Below are positions 31,889 to 39,573 of a stretch of 64,000 nucleotides of DNA, piece by piece (the stretch's first letter is position 1; every line of letters starts with the position of its first letter). The notes beneath the pieces are model-generated. The model saw only the letters and a list, made by a program, of their open reading frames with translations, was not told the DNA's origin and did not search any database. This DNA is from Oscillospiraceae bacterium (GTDB taxonomy: Bacteria; Bacillota; Clostridia; Oscillospirales; Oscillospiraceae), in NCBI GenBank assembly GCA_017538965.1, contig JAFYHU010000062.1, forward strand, positions 38,472 to 102,471, written 5' to 3'. Made by a program: the position numbers and the translations under genes.

Positions 31889-32465
31889 TTATTTCTGCCC
31901 TTTCAATCGTTTTGATGATCTTTGCCGGGATGCCCGCGGCAACGGTGTTGGCCGGGACATCCTTTGTTACGACCGCTCCCGCCGCGATGACCGCGCCGTC
32001 TCCGATGCTCACGCCGGGCAGCACGGTCACGTTCGCGCCAAGCCAGACCCTTTTGCCGATATGGATCGGCGCGGGATGAAGGTCTCCGCGCTTGTCCGGA
32101 TCGAGATCATGATTGAGCGTCACCAGCGTGGCGTGGTGACCGATCAGCGCGCCGTCGTCGATATAGACGCCGCCCTGATCCTGCATGGTACAGCCGGCGT
32201 TGATGAACACACGCTGTCCGATGTGAATGTTCTTCCCACAGTCGGTATAGAACGGCGGGATCAACCCCAGTGTGGGATCGGCGGGCTTCCCGGTGAGTTC
32301 GGCAAACAAGGCCTGCAGTTGGTCTGGGGTATGGTATCCGTTGTTGATCTGCGCTGTGATCTTCAGCGCCTCCTGCGTGAGATGGCCGCTGAATGCGATT
32401 TCTTCCGAGGACTGACGGATGGTCTTTCCAGCGTTAACATAGTCAAGAAATACCCGCAACTCCAT
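31881..32465 (-). CDS. Sugar O-acetyltransferase (Maa/LacA type, left-handed beta-helix)
   Basis: The 194 residues match maltose/galactoside acetyltransferases: [77 protein letters not shown] with hexapeptide repeats, and ending [43 protein letters not shown]. It moves acetyl from acetyl-CoA to sugars. The His in TLNHD is the usual catalytic base. It is one base from the small protein gene upstream. Confidence 0.9.
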   Translation of the reverse strand: MELRVFLDYVNAGKTIRQSSEEIAFSGHLTQEALKITAQINNGYHTPDQLQALFAELTGKPADPTLGLIPPFYTDCGKNIHIGQRVFINAGCTMQDQGGVYIDDGALIGHHATLVTLNHDLDPDKRGDLHPAPIHIGKRVWLGANVTVLPGVSIGDGAVIAAGAVVTKDVPANTVAAGIPAKIIKTIERAEINE

Positions 32466-32466
32466 G

Positions 32467-32682
32467 TCATGTCCCCCGATTCATCTGAAACACCAGATAA
32501 TCCAGACAGTCGATCTTGCGTTCCTCCTTGTGGATGCCGTCCAGAAGCTCTCTCCTGTGCCGGGAGAGGATCTTCTGCGCTTTTGCGCTCTCACCACTCT
32601 CAAAGAGGCCGAGGAAGGACGAGACGGTCTCCTCGCCGCAGCCCGCGTCCCGGAGGTTCTGGATCAGCTCTTCCCGATTCAT
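32467..32682 (-). CDS. Small conserved clostridial protein
   Basis: The 71 residues [30 protein letters not shown] and [29 protein letters not shown] are helical and charged. They look like a family often seen next to regulators and hydrolases in Clostridia, with no known function (from memory). Its ATG overlaps the alpha/beta hydrolase stop (ATGA) and one base separates it from the acetyltransferase gene, so it is firmly in the operon. Confidence 0.75.
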   Translation of the reverse strand: MNREELIQNLRDAGCGEETVSSFLGLFESGESAKAQKILSRHRRELLDGIHKEERKIDCLDYLVFQMNRGT

Positions 32683-33632
32683 TTCAGATTCTCCTTGAAG
32701 AAGGCCTCCAGCTTGTCAAAGGGAATGCGGTCTACCCGATCATAGAGGTCGATGTGCTCGGCGTCCTCCACGATGTACAGTTCCTTCGGCTCGGCGGCCA
32801 TGTCGTAGGCCCGCTGGCTGAAGCCGAGAGAATGGGCGCGGTCACCCGCGATGAAGAGGATCGGTCGGGGGCTGATCTCCTGGATATAATCCAGCGCGAA
32901 GAAGTTCATCATGGAGAGCATGGAAGTGGTCGTAAAGCCGCCGCTCGCGTTGGGATGATGGCCGCGCGGCACCGCGTAGAAGCGGTTCCACTCGTCGGTC
33001 AGCGGATCGACCTGCGGGCGCTTGTCAAACTCGTAGGGTTCCTCCGGGAAAGTGGGATTGTATTCAGGAACGCCGTTTTCAAAATCTGCCCAGCGCTGGG
33101 CGGAGATCTGCTGCTTCATGCCCTCGATCATGGCCTTGTCGCCGCCGAACATGAACCGCCCGTCGGTAATGTTGTACATGCTGGTGGTGGCGATGGCTTT
33201 GATGCGGGTATCAACCTGCGCCGCGCTGATGGCAAAGCCGCCGGAACCGCAAATGCCGATCACGCCGATCTTTCCCCGGTCAACATAGGGCAGCTTCACG
33301 CCGAGGAAATCCACCGCGGCGGAAAAGCTTTCGGCAAACAGATCGGGAGAGGAGACGTGGCGGGGCTCGCCCCCGGATTCTCCCATGTAAACCTGATCGA
33401 AGGTCAGCACGACAAAACCGCGCTGCGCCAGTTCGTTAGCATAAACACATGGGCCTTGCTCCTTGACGCCGCCGTAGGGGGCGCCCACGATCAGCGCCGG
33501 GTGCTTCTGCGATTTGTCCAGATTCTTCGCGGTGTAGATATCTGCGGCGATCGCGATGCCGTAGCGGTTGTTGTAGCGCACATGGCTGCGCTCGACGTTT
33601 TCATTCAGTTTGGTGATGTAGCCGTAAGACAT
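32679..33632 (-). CDS. Alpha/beta hydrolase with Cys nucleophile (dienelactone-hydrolase-like)
   Basis: The 317 residues start at 33632 (MSYGYITKL) behind AATGGAGGGGATA. The upstream in-frame ATG at 33647 overlaps that ribosome site and is less likely. The core is an alpha/beta hydrolase (HPALIVGAPYGGVKEQGPCVYANELAQRGFVVLTFDQ, then GKIGVIGICGSGGFAISAAQVD). The nucleophile elbow reads G-I-C-G-S-G, putting Cys where Ser is usual, as in dienelactone hydrolases. The His/Asp region is ILFIAGDRAHSLGFSQRAYD and ELYIVEDAEHIDLYD. It is the first gene of the LysR-controlled operon. Confidence 0.86.
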   Translation of the reverse strand: MSYGYITKLNENVERSHVRYNNRYGIAIAADIYTAKNLDKSQKHPALIVGAPYGGVKEQGPCVYANELAQRGFVVLTFDQVYMGESGGEPRHVSSPDLFAESFSAAVDFLGVKLPYVDRGKIGVIGICGSGGFAISAAQVDTRIKAIATTSMYNITDGRFMFGGDKAMIEGMKQQISAQRWADFENGVPEYNPTFPEEPYEFDKRPQVDPLTDEWNRFYAVPRGHHPNASGGFTTTSMLSMMNFFALDYIQEISPRPILFIAGDRAHSLGFSQRAYDMAAEPKELYIVEDAEHIDLYDRVDRIPFDKLEAFFKENLK

Positions 33633-33691
33633 AAGTATCCCCTCCATTATTTCTTGGTTGACACCAGTATAACGGAGGGATATGATATATG

Positions 33692-33707
33692 CAAATACTT
33701 ATATTTG
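33692..33707. promoter_or_regulatory. Candidate LysR operator between divergent genes
   Basis: A perfect inverted repeat CAAATA-CTTA-TATTTG lies in the 116-base gap between the leftward hydrolase operon (start 33632) and the rightward LysR gene (start 33749). Its position and AT-rich dyad fit LysR autoregulatory sites. Confidence 0.55.
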
Positions 33708-33748
33708 ATAGTATAGTATGTTGATCTTGCATAGAAGGAGAAGGAACC

Positions 33749-34621
33749 TTGGATATTCGACTGATGCAATACTATCTCGCAGTTGTACGCGAGGGCACGA
33801 TTTCTGCCGCGGCGGAGGCGCTGCACGTCTCGCAGCCAGCCCTCTCCCGGCAAATGAAGGATCTGGAGGACGAGTTAGGCGTCACATTATTTCAGCGCGG
33901 CAGCCGGAGGATTACCTTGACTGAGGAAGGCATGATCCTCCGGAAAAGAGCCGAGGAGATGGTGCGCCTGATGCAGATGACGGAGGAGGAAATCTCACAG
34001 GTCAAAAACCACATCTCCGGGTCCGTGCGGATCGGCGCCGGAGAATCCATTTCGTTCCACTATCTGTCCCGCGCCGCCGCCAGTCTCGCCGGGGAACACC
34101 CGGATATCCGCTTTCATATCACCAGCGGCGACACACAGGACCTGATGGACGAACTGAATAATGGGCTGATCGACTTCGCCGTGATCTTCACGGACGTGGA
34201 TCACACGCTCTATCAGTCGCTGCCTCTGCCGGCGGAGGACAGCTTCGGTCTGCTGATGCCGAAGGATTGCCCGCTGGCACAAAAGGAGGAGATCCACTTC
34301 TCGGACTTGGAAGGTCTTCCGATCATCGTCTCCCGGGCGTCCGTACCATATTTTTCCGGTACGGCTGATCTGTCCCGGCTCAATATCGTCGCGACATATA
34401 ACCTCATCTACAACGCCTCGCTGCTGGTTGAGGACGGACTGGGCTACGCCCTCTGCTTCGACCGGCTGATCAACACCACCGGCGACAGCCCCCTCTGCGT
34501 CCGGCCGCTGGTCCCGCGCATGAAAAACGCGGGCAATCTGATCTGGAAAAAGTACCAGGTCTTCTCGCCCGCCGTTCAGCTATTCATCGACCGTATCCGG
34601 GAGATGACCTCCGGGGCGTGA
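33749..34621 (+). CDS. LysR-family transcriptional regulator (CynR/CysL-like)
   Basis: The 290 residues start at TTG (33749) behind AGAAGGAGAAGG. The winged HTH is MQYYLAVVREGTISAAAEALHVSQPALSRQMKDLEDELGVTLFQRGSRRITLTEEG. The substrate-binding domain has IGAGESISFHYLSRAAASLAGEHPDIRFHITSGDTQDLMDEL. It is divergent from the five-gene operon of hydrolase, acetyltransferase, FMN reductase and MBL-cyclophilin protein and very likely regulates it. The ligand is unknown. Confidence 0.92.
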   Translation: MDIRLMQYYLAVVREGTISAAAEALHVSQPALSRQMKDLEDELGVTLFQRGSRRITLTEEGMILRKRAEEMVRLMQMTEEEISQVKNHISGSVRIGAGESISFHYLSRAAASLAGEHPDIRFHITSGDTQDLMDELNNGLIDFAVIFTDVDHTLYQSLPLPAEDSFGLLMPKDCPLAQKEEIHFSDLEGLPIIVSRASVPYFSGTADLSRLNIVATYNLIYNASLLVEDGLGYALCFDRLINTTGDSPLCVRPLVPRMKNAGNLIWKKYQVFSPAVQLFIDRIREMTSGA

Positions 34622-34685
34622 TCGCGCAACGCCTCTGTACCGGCAACAGCTCAGAGACGTAATATTATTCCAAGAGTTGGGTGGT

Positions 34686-34883
34686 TCAAAAGTGGGGATG
34701 CTTGACCTCACTGCAATCTTCCCAATCTTCATGATAGCCGCATCGCCGAAGATAGTCTTTCCCGCCATCGACGGCGCACGCGCCGCAAGAGCAATACCGA
34801 AAATCGTGGACCGTCTCGCTCTCGATCACGTCTCCGCATTTTAGGCAACGGATTCTATTATGGATTATTATACTCTTCATCAT
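34686..34883 (-). CDS. Small zinc-ribbon-like protein
   Basis: The 65-residue product has CLKCGDVIES and a second CSCGACAVDGG motif, so four or five cysteines fit a zinc ribbon, followed by DYLRRCGYHEDWEDCSEV. Similar short proteins are common in Clostridia as an uncharacterised family. Its start (34883 or the Met at 34880) overlaps the 3' end of the truncated gene 34858-35247 by about 25 bases in another frame. Confidence 0.65.
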   Translation of the reverse strand: MMKSIIIHNRIRCLKCGDVIESETVHDFRYCSCGACAVDGGKDYLRRCGYHEDWEDCSEVKHPHF

Positions 34884-35247
34884 AATCTAAAAAATGAGCT
34901 TTTGATAAATCAATTGAGACCGCACGGTCCATTACGAGCTGCCCTTCAAAGACATAGGCAGCTCCGTTTCTATAACCCGGAATAAAGGCACTAAGCGCTT
35001 TGAGCGCTGCTCCGCAATCTCTGATACAGAAGCCGCCAGCGGTCTGCTCCGTGTTTTTTGATAGAACGCAGGAACTGATCGTCTGTGGCTTTCTCCGGTG
35101 CTTTCCAAGACTATCCACCATGACCCCGCCGCGCCAAATCAGAAACTGTTTCTTCTCCTGATTGAGAAGGAAGCTGATTTCATCCGGATTGCTGATTGCT
35201 TCAATCGTCTCCCGTGAAATGTGAAAGCTATTATCCCGATAGCCTAA
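34858..35247 (-). pseudogene. 5'-truncated gene of unknown family
   Basis: The reading frame is open from 35247 (just after an in-frame TAA at 35248-35250) to the stop at 34858. It encodes a continuous protein-like sequence (YRDNSFHISRETIEAI, NPDEISFLLNQEKKQF, LIWRGGVMVDSLGKHRRKPQ, ending ALSAFIPGYRNGAAYVFEGQL and FLDYDEEYNNP). No start codon is available before the internal ATG at 35121, which lies mid-domain and lacks a ribosome site. The simplest reading is a gene that lost its 5' end at a junction near 35.25 kb. An 87-residue product from 35121 is possible but unlikely. Confidence 0.55.
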
Positions 35248-35376
35248 TTATATATAGAAATCGATAGCATGTTGATTAGGCATAGATCCAAATCCTTCCG
35301 CCTATGCGTTTTTGTTAGTACTTAAACTCCGCAAAGTACAAACAAAAAATACGTCGTATTTTGCCTTGAAAAAGGA

Positions 35377-35425
35377 AAAATCGGGCCTCCGAACAGCCGC
35401 GAAGCCGCTCGGAAGCCCGATTTTC
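35377..35425. terminator. Large inverted repeat, probable bidirectional terminator
   Basis: AAAATCGGGC at 35377-35386 begins a roughly 21-bp imperfect stem whose other arm ends at 35424 (GCCCGATTTT), with A and T tracts outside. It lies between the truncated gene and tRNA-Ser. Apart from this hairpin and the one at 35464-35495, I see nothing in 35250-35502. Confidence 0.55.
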
Positions 35426-35463
35426 ATCGAAAAAGCCGTATTTTTGCTCAAAAAGCACGAAAT

Positions 35464-35495
35464 AGCCGCTTTTGTTCTGGTAGACAAAAGCGGCT
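35464..35495 (-). terminator. Hairpin directly downstream of tRNA-Ser
   Basis: A perfect 12-bp stem (AGCCGCTTTTGT with ACAAAAGCGGCT) on an 8-base loop lies 7 bases beyond the 3' end of the tRNA on the minus strand. It may end tRNA transcription, although the following bases (ATTTCGTGCTTTTT) give a delayed T tract. Confidence 0.5.
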
Positions 35496-35502
35496 ACTTT
35501 TA

Positions 35503-35594
35503 TGGCGGAGAAGGAGGGATTCGAACCCTCGAAGAGCTTTTGACCCTTACACGATTTCCAATCGTGCGCGCTCGACCAACTACGCGACTTCTCC
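35503..35594 (-). tRNA. tRNA-Ser(GGA), CCA encoded
   Basis: Read on the minus strand, the acceptor arm GGAGAAG (5') pairs with CTTCTCC, followed by discriminator G and an encoded CCA (35503-35505). The anticodon stem CACGA/TCGTG holds the loop TTGGAAA, anticodon GGA. A long variable arm and a T loop TTCGAAT are present, as expected for serine. It sits at the right edge of the accessory zone, so it could be an integration site. Confidence 0.95.
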
Positions 35595-35694
35595 GTAACT
35601 GCTCTGAAAACACAATATTCGGTTTTGCTCAAGCTTTTGCATTATAATTCAGAAGCAGAAGAAAGTCAAGAAAAGAATTTTCTTCTTCGGGAAC

Positions 35695-36600
35695 TCAGAC
35701 AACGCTGCCCGCGGAATCGGCAAGCATTTCGCCAATCACGGTCTGGGCACAGCGGATAAAGCGGCGGATCACCTTGTCGTTCTGCTGCCGGTCGCTGGCG
35801 GCAATCCCGAGCTTGCGGAAAATCGGCGGGTCCAGAGGCAAAGTGCGCACGGAACTGTGGATGTCTTCCATGATCAGCTCGGAGAGAAGGCTGATTCCGA
35901 GATTGTGCTCCACCATCGAGACGATCGCACTGTCAGACAGGTTGGTATAGCGAATGCGGGGATGGTCCTTGCCGAGATAGCGGCTGAAGAGAGGCAGGAT
36001 ATCGATATCAAAACCGTCAGACGGCATGAGGAATTCCTGCTCGGAAAAGTCGGAAATGGGGAAAACGCCCTCATGGCTGTCCGTTTCGGGCAGAATGGCG
36101 ATGAGAGGATCGTCCGCCAGATGGAAATAATGCAGACCGGTGCAGAGAGATTCCTGATAGCTGACAAACGCGCAGTCAAGCTGGTCGGTCTTCAGCTTTT
36201 CATAGATGTCCGGAATGCCGCCGACATCGATGATGACATCGGTGTTGGGGTCCACTTTCCGGAAGGAGGCGACAATGGCCGGAAGCCAGGTGCTGGCAAT
36301 GCTGGAATAGGAACCGAGCCGGAGCGTGGAACTGCTGCGCTGGCGCAGATGGGCGGCCTCTTCCTCCAGATCGAGAGAGGCATCCAGAAACGCCTGCATT
36401 TTTGGCTTGAGAGCCTGACCGGCAGGGGAAAGACGGACGCCGTTCTTACTGCGAACCAGGAGATTCAGACCGACTTCCTCCTCCAGCGCGTTCATCATAT
36501 GGGTAAGGCCCGACTGGGTATAGCCAAGCTCTGCGGCGGCGGATGTCAGACTGCCCCGCTCTACCGCCAGAAGCAATGCGTGAACTTTCTTGCTGTCCAT
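35695..36600 (-). CDS. LysR-family transcriptional regulator
   Basis: The 301 residues start at 36600 (MDSKKVHALLLAVERGSLTSAAAELGYTQSGLTHMMNALEEEVGLNLLVRSKNGVRLSPAGQ), a typical LysR HTH. The C-terminal effector domain follows (LRLGSYSSIASTWLPAIVASFRKVDPNTDVIIDVGG). It is divergent from the sodium-dependent transporter at 36848 and may control it. The 16-codon upstream extension has no ribosome site. Confidence 0.92.
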   Translation of the reverse strand: MDSKKVHALLLAVERGSLTSAAAELGYTQSGLTHMMNALEEEVGLNLLVRSKNGVRLSPAGQALKPKMQAFLDASLDLEEEAAHLRQRSSSTLRLGSYSSIASTWLPAIVASFRKVDPNTDVIIDVGGIPDIYEKLKTDQLDCAFVSYQESLCTGLHYFHLADDPLIAILPETDSHEGVFPISDFSEQEFLMPSDGFDIDILPLFSRYLGKDHPRIRYTNLSDSAIVSMVEHNLGISLLSELIMEDIHSSVRTLPLDPPIFRKLGIAASDRQQNDKVIRRFIRCAQTVIGEMLADSAGSVV

Positions 36601-36666
36601 GGTTATTGATTTGCCTTTCTTATTGTATCCATGACGTTTTGTTATCACATATATAATAATATAGAG

Positions 36667-36696
36667 TTACAAAAAAATCAATAAAAATGTTATAAT
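36667..36696 (+). promoter_or_regulatory. Promoter of the sodium-symporter gene
   Basis: TTACAA (36667-36672) and TATAAT (36691-36696) are 18 bases apart. The ~145-base leader that follows contains a hairpin (GGCCTCTCCGC 36750-36760 with GCGGAGGCC 36778-36786). Confidence 0.6.
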
Positions 36697-36847
36697 TTGT
36701 TCACAAATACGCCGGGAGAAAAGAGAGTTTCGCAATCGGAAGAGAATCCGGCCTCTCCGCGCCTCTGACGCATCGGTGCGGAGGCCTCCGGGGCTTCCGA
36801 ACGGGCTTGCTTTTCAATATTCAATCCGGCGAAGAGAGGAGAAAACT

Positions 36848-38383
36848 ATGGAAAACAATCGCAGTTCATGGGGCAGCAACTTAGGCTTCCTGCTTGCTGC
36901 CATCGGTTCCGCGGTCGGTCTCGGCAACATCTGGGGCTTCCCCTATAAGATGGGCAAGAGCGGCGGCTTTACCTTCCTGATTGTTTACCTGCTGCTGGCA
37001 GTTTTTGTCGGTATGATCATCATGGTCTCCGAGCTGGCTGTCGGCCGCAAAACCAAGCTCAGCCCGATTGATGCCTACAAGAAGGTGTCCAAAAAGTTCG
37101 GCTGGATCGGCTGGCTTGCCACGATCGCACCGTTCCTCATCATGAGCTTCTACACCGTTCTCGGCGGCTACTGCCTGCAGTACATTGCCCTGAACATGAC
37201 GAAGCTGAGCTTCGGCAATGACTCTGTCGCCATGAGCGGCGGCGAAGTCTTCGGCGCCATGCTGACGACCCCGCTCGGCTGCGTGGTCTTCACGATTCTG
37301 TTCATCATCATCTGCATGCTGATCGTGCAGGGCGGTGTCTCCGGCGGTATCGAGAAGTTCAACAAGATCGGTATGCCGGCTCTGTTCGTGATGCTGCTCG
37401 TCATCATCGTCCGTTCGCTGACCCTCCCCAATGCCGCAGAAGGCCTGAAGTTCATGTTTGTTCCCGGCTATGCGGTCAAGGCAGGGTTTATTGAGAAAGC
37501 GCCCGACCTGATCACGGTTCTCGGTACTGCCGGCGGCCAGATGTTCTTCTCACTGTCGCTGGCCATGGGCGCCATCCTGACCTACGGTTCTTACCTGGGC
37601 AAGGAAGAGAACCTTGTCAAGAACTCCGTCATCATCGTCGCGGCCGATACCCTCATCGCCCTGATGGCCGGTATTGCCGTTATCCCCGCCGCCGTTTCCT
37701 ACGGCCTCAGCCAGGGCATGGCCCCCGGTGAGATCACCCTCCGCGGCCCGGGCCTGCTGTTCATCACGCTGCAGGACGTGTTCACCAACATGGGTGCCAT
37801 CGGCCCCCTGTTCGGCGTCATCTTCTATGTTCTCGTTCTGATCGCGGCCATCTCCTCCGCCATCTCGCTGATGGAGACCATCGCGGCTCACTGGATTGAC
37901 AAAGACCTTGCCAAGGGCGAGGGCGACACCCGTCAGCGCAACGTGCTGATCGTGTCCCTGCTCATCCTCCTTCTGGCTGTCATCGTCGCCTGGGACGGCC
38001 TGGGCTCCAACTTCAGCCCGGCCAGCCTGCTCGGCATCTCCACGGTCCCGACCTTCCTGGATTGCTTCCTTGACTTCAATGACTGCTGGTCCGAAGGTAT
38101 TGCCATGCCGCTCGGCGCCATGCTGATGGCTCTGATGATCGGCTGGGAGACCAGCCCTGACTTGGTGCTGGACGAGGTTGCCCACGGCGATCCTTCCCAG
38201 GGCTTCAAGTCCTTCTACAAAGCCTGCATCCGCTTTGTCGTTCCCATCGTCATGGCCTTCGTTCTGGCCGGTCAGATGATCGACTTCTTCGGCGGCAACC
38301 AGCTGATCTGGTACGTCGTGGCGGTGGCCTGCCTGGTGGTGTTCTGGATCTTTGCGGCATCGGGCAGCAAGAAATCTGAGTAA
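36848..38383 (+). CDS. Sodium-dependent transporter, SNF/NSS family
   Basis: The 511 residues start at 36848 behind GAGAGGAG. The sequence RSSWGSNLGFLLAAIGSAVGLGNIWGFPYKMGKSGGFTFLIVYLL holds the Na+ and substrate-binding TM1 of LeuT-fold symporters (SAVGLGNIWGFPY). TM6 and TM8 regions (FFSLSLAMGAILTYGSYL and ISSAISLMETIAAHW) also match. About eleven to twelve TM helices are expected. Bacterial members co-transport amino acids with Na+; which amino acid cannot be read. A Na+ gradient user fits an organism with an Mrp-linked hydrogenase. The GC-terminator at 38422 follows. Confidence 0.94.
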   Translation: MENNRSSWGSNLGFLLAAIGSAVGLGNIWGFPYKMGKSGGFTFLIVYLLLAVFVGMIIMVSELAVGRKTKLSPIDAYKKVSKKFGWIGWLATIAPFLIMSFYTVLGGYCLQYIALNMTKLSFGNDSVAMSGGEVFGAMLTTPLGCVVFTILFIIICMLIVQGGVSGGIEKFNKIGMPALFVMLLVIIVRSLTLPNAAEGLKFMFVPGYAVKAGFIEKAPDLITVLGTAGGQMFFSLSLAMGAILTYGSYLGKEENLVKNSVIIVAADTLIALMAGIAVIPAAVSYGLSQGMAPGEITLRGPGLLFITLQDVFTNMGAIGPLFGVIFYVLVLIAAISSAISLMETIAAHWIDKDLAKGEGDTRQRNVLIVSLLILLLAVIVAWDGLGSNFSPASLLGISTVPTFLDCFLDFNDCWSEGIAMPLGAMLMALMIGWETSPDLVLDEVAHGDPSQGFKSFYKACIRFVVPIVMAFVLAGQMIDFFGGNQLIWYVVAVACLVVFWIFAASGSKKSE

Positions 38384-38421
38384 TCCTTTCAAGATGCGTC
38401 ATACAGATTCCTGAGAGGGGC

Positions 38422-38449
38422 GCCCGCAGGCTTCGGCCTGCGGGCGTTT
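38422..38449 (+). terminator. Terminator after the symporter (copy 1 of a repeated terminator)
   Basis: GCCCGCAGGC-TTCG-GCCTGCGGGC (38422-38445) is followed by GTTTC. The same hairpin core recurs at 39375-39398. Confidence 0.8.
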
Positions 38450-38479
38450 CCAACAAATCGAAAACAGGGGGAGTGACCG

Positions 38480-39358
38480 ATGTTTGAACTGATACAGATT
38501 TCCGAGCGGGATTATTACATCCAAAGCCCGGCAAAAATCGGGCTGATCCGGCTGAATGACAGCGATATCTGCCTGATTGACAGCGGGAATGACAAGGACG
38601 CGGGACGAAAGGTCCGCCAGATCCTCGACGCCAACAAATGGCATCTGACTGCGATTTACAACACGCATTCCAATGCCGACCATATCGGCGGCAATCAGTA
38701 CCTGCAGAGGCAGACCGGGTGCAGCGTCTATGCCCCCGGTATCGACTGCGCCTTTACCCGCCATCCCATCCTTGAGCCTTCCTTCCTGTACGGCGCCTAT
38801 CCGCCGAAGGATCTGCGCCATAAGTTCCTCATGGCGCAGGAAAGCGATGCCCGGGAACTGACGCCGGATGTTTTGCCGGACGGGTTTCAGATCATTCCTC
38901 TGCCGGGGCATTTCTTCGACATGGTGGGCTTCCGGACGCCGGATGACACGGTCTTTCTGGCTGACTGTCTGTCCAGCCGTCAGACGCTTGAGAAGTACCA
39001 GATCGGCTTTATTTACGATGTTGCGGCCTACCTGAAGACCCTGGAAACGGTCAAGACCATGCAGGCAAAGATGTTCGTTCCGTCACATGCTCCGGCCTGC
39101 CCGGAGATCGCTGCGCTGGCGCAGATCAACATCGACAAGGTGCTGGAAATTGCCGAGCGGATCGTCGAGCTCTGCCGGCAGCCGCTCTGCTTTGAGGCGA
39201 TCCTGCAGAAACTCTTTGCCGTTTATTCTCTGGAGATGAGCTTTGAACAGTATGTTCTGGTCGGAAGCACGGTTCGGTCCTATCTCGCGTGGCTGAAGGA
39301 TACCGGCAGAATGAATGTCCTGTTTGAGGACAACATGCTGCTCTGGCAGCGTGCATAG
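38480..39358 (+). CDS. MBL-fold metallo-hydrolase
   Basis: The 292 residues have an MBL fold with THSNADHIGG, a variant in which Ser replaces the second His of HxHxDH (THSNADH). Other elements are IPLPGHFFDMVGF (third metal His), DDTVFLADCLS (bridging Asp) and PSHAPA (last His). Such variants still bind at least one zinc. The C-terminal ~90 residues are helical and may form a winged-helix-like lid. An AGGGGGAGTGACCG ribosome site precedes the ATG. Substrate unknown. It forms a single-gene unit between two nearly identical terminators. Confidence 0.85.
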   Translation: MFELIQISERDYYIQSPAKIGLIRLNDSDICLIDSGNDKDAGRKVRQILDANKWHLTAIYNTHSNADHIGGNQYLQRQTGCSVYAPGIDCAFTRHPILEPSFLYGAYPPKDLRHKFLMAQESDARELTPDVLPDGFQIIPLPGHFFDMVGFRTPDDTVFLADCLSSRQTLEKYQIGFIYDVAAYLKTLETVKTMQAKMFVPSHAPACPEIAALAQINIDKVLEIAERIVELCRQPLCFEAILQKLFAVYSLEMSFEQYVLVGSTVRSYLAWLKDTGRMNVLFEDNMLLWQRA

Positions 39359-39374
39359 GAAACTCTTTTGCGGC

Positions 39375-39403
39375 GCCCGCAGGCTTCGGCCTGCGGGCAT
39401 TTT
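39375..39403 (+). terminator. Terminator after the MBL gene (copy 2)
   Basis: A perfect 10-bp stem with a TTCG loop (39375-39398) is followed by ATTTTC. It shares the 24-base hairpin with 38422-38445. Confidence 0.85.
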
Positions 39404-39442
39404 CTGATTGTACCTCAGACACATGTTCTTTTCTATTTTATG

Positions 39443-39471
39443 TTGACCTTTCCGGTATTCCGGGCTATAAT
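39443..39471 (+). promoter_or_regulatory. Promoter of the AAA ATPase gene
   Basis: TTGACC (39443-39448) and TATAAT (39466-39471), 17-base spacer. Transcription would start at or just inside the tandem repeat that follows. Confidence 0.78.
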
Positions 39472-39475
39472 TTAT

Positions 39476-39550
39476 AAAGAAAGTGAAAAATGTAAAAGAA
39501 AGTGAAAAATGTAAAAGAAAGTGAAAGATGTAAAAGAAAGTAAAAAGTGA
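39476..39550 (+). repeat. 19-bp tandem repeat, four units, in the ATPase leader
   Basis: Units read AAAAGAAAGTGAAAAATGT with small changes: 39476-39493 (first base missing), 39494-39512, 39513-39531 (A to G), 39532-39550 (diverged). The array begins about five bases after the -10 box and ends about ten bases before the AAAGGAGG ribosome site, so it makes up almost the whole leader. Confidence 0.9.
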
Positions 39551-39573
39551 CCCGGAAAGAAAAGGAGGCTGAG

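Noticed and set aside
39476-39550. Short CRISPR array
   Set aside because: The repeats are directly tandem with no spacers, only 19 bases long, and there are no cas genes.
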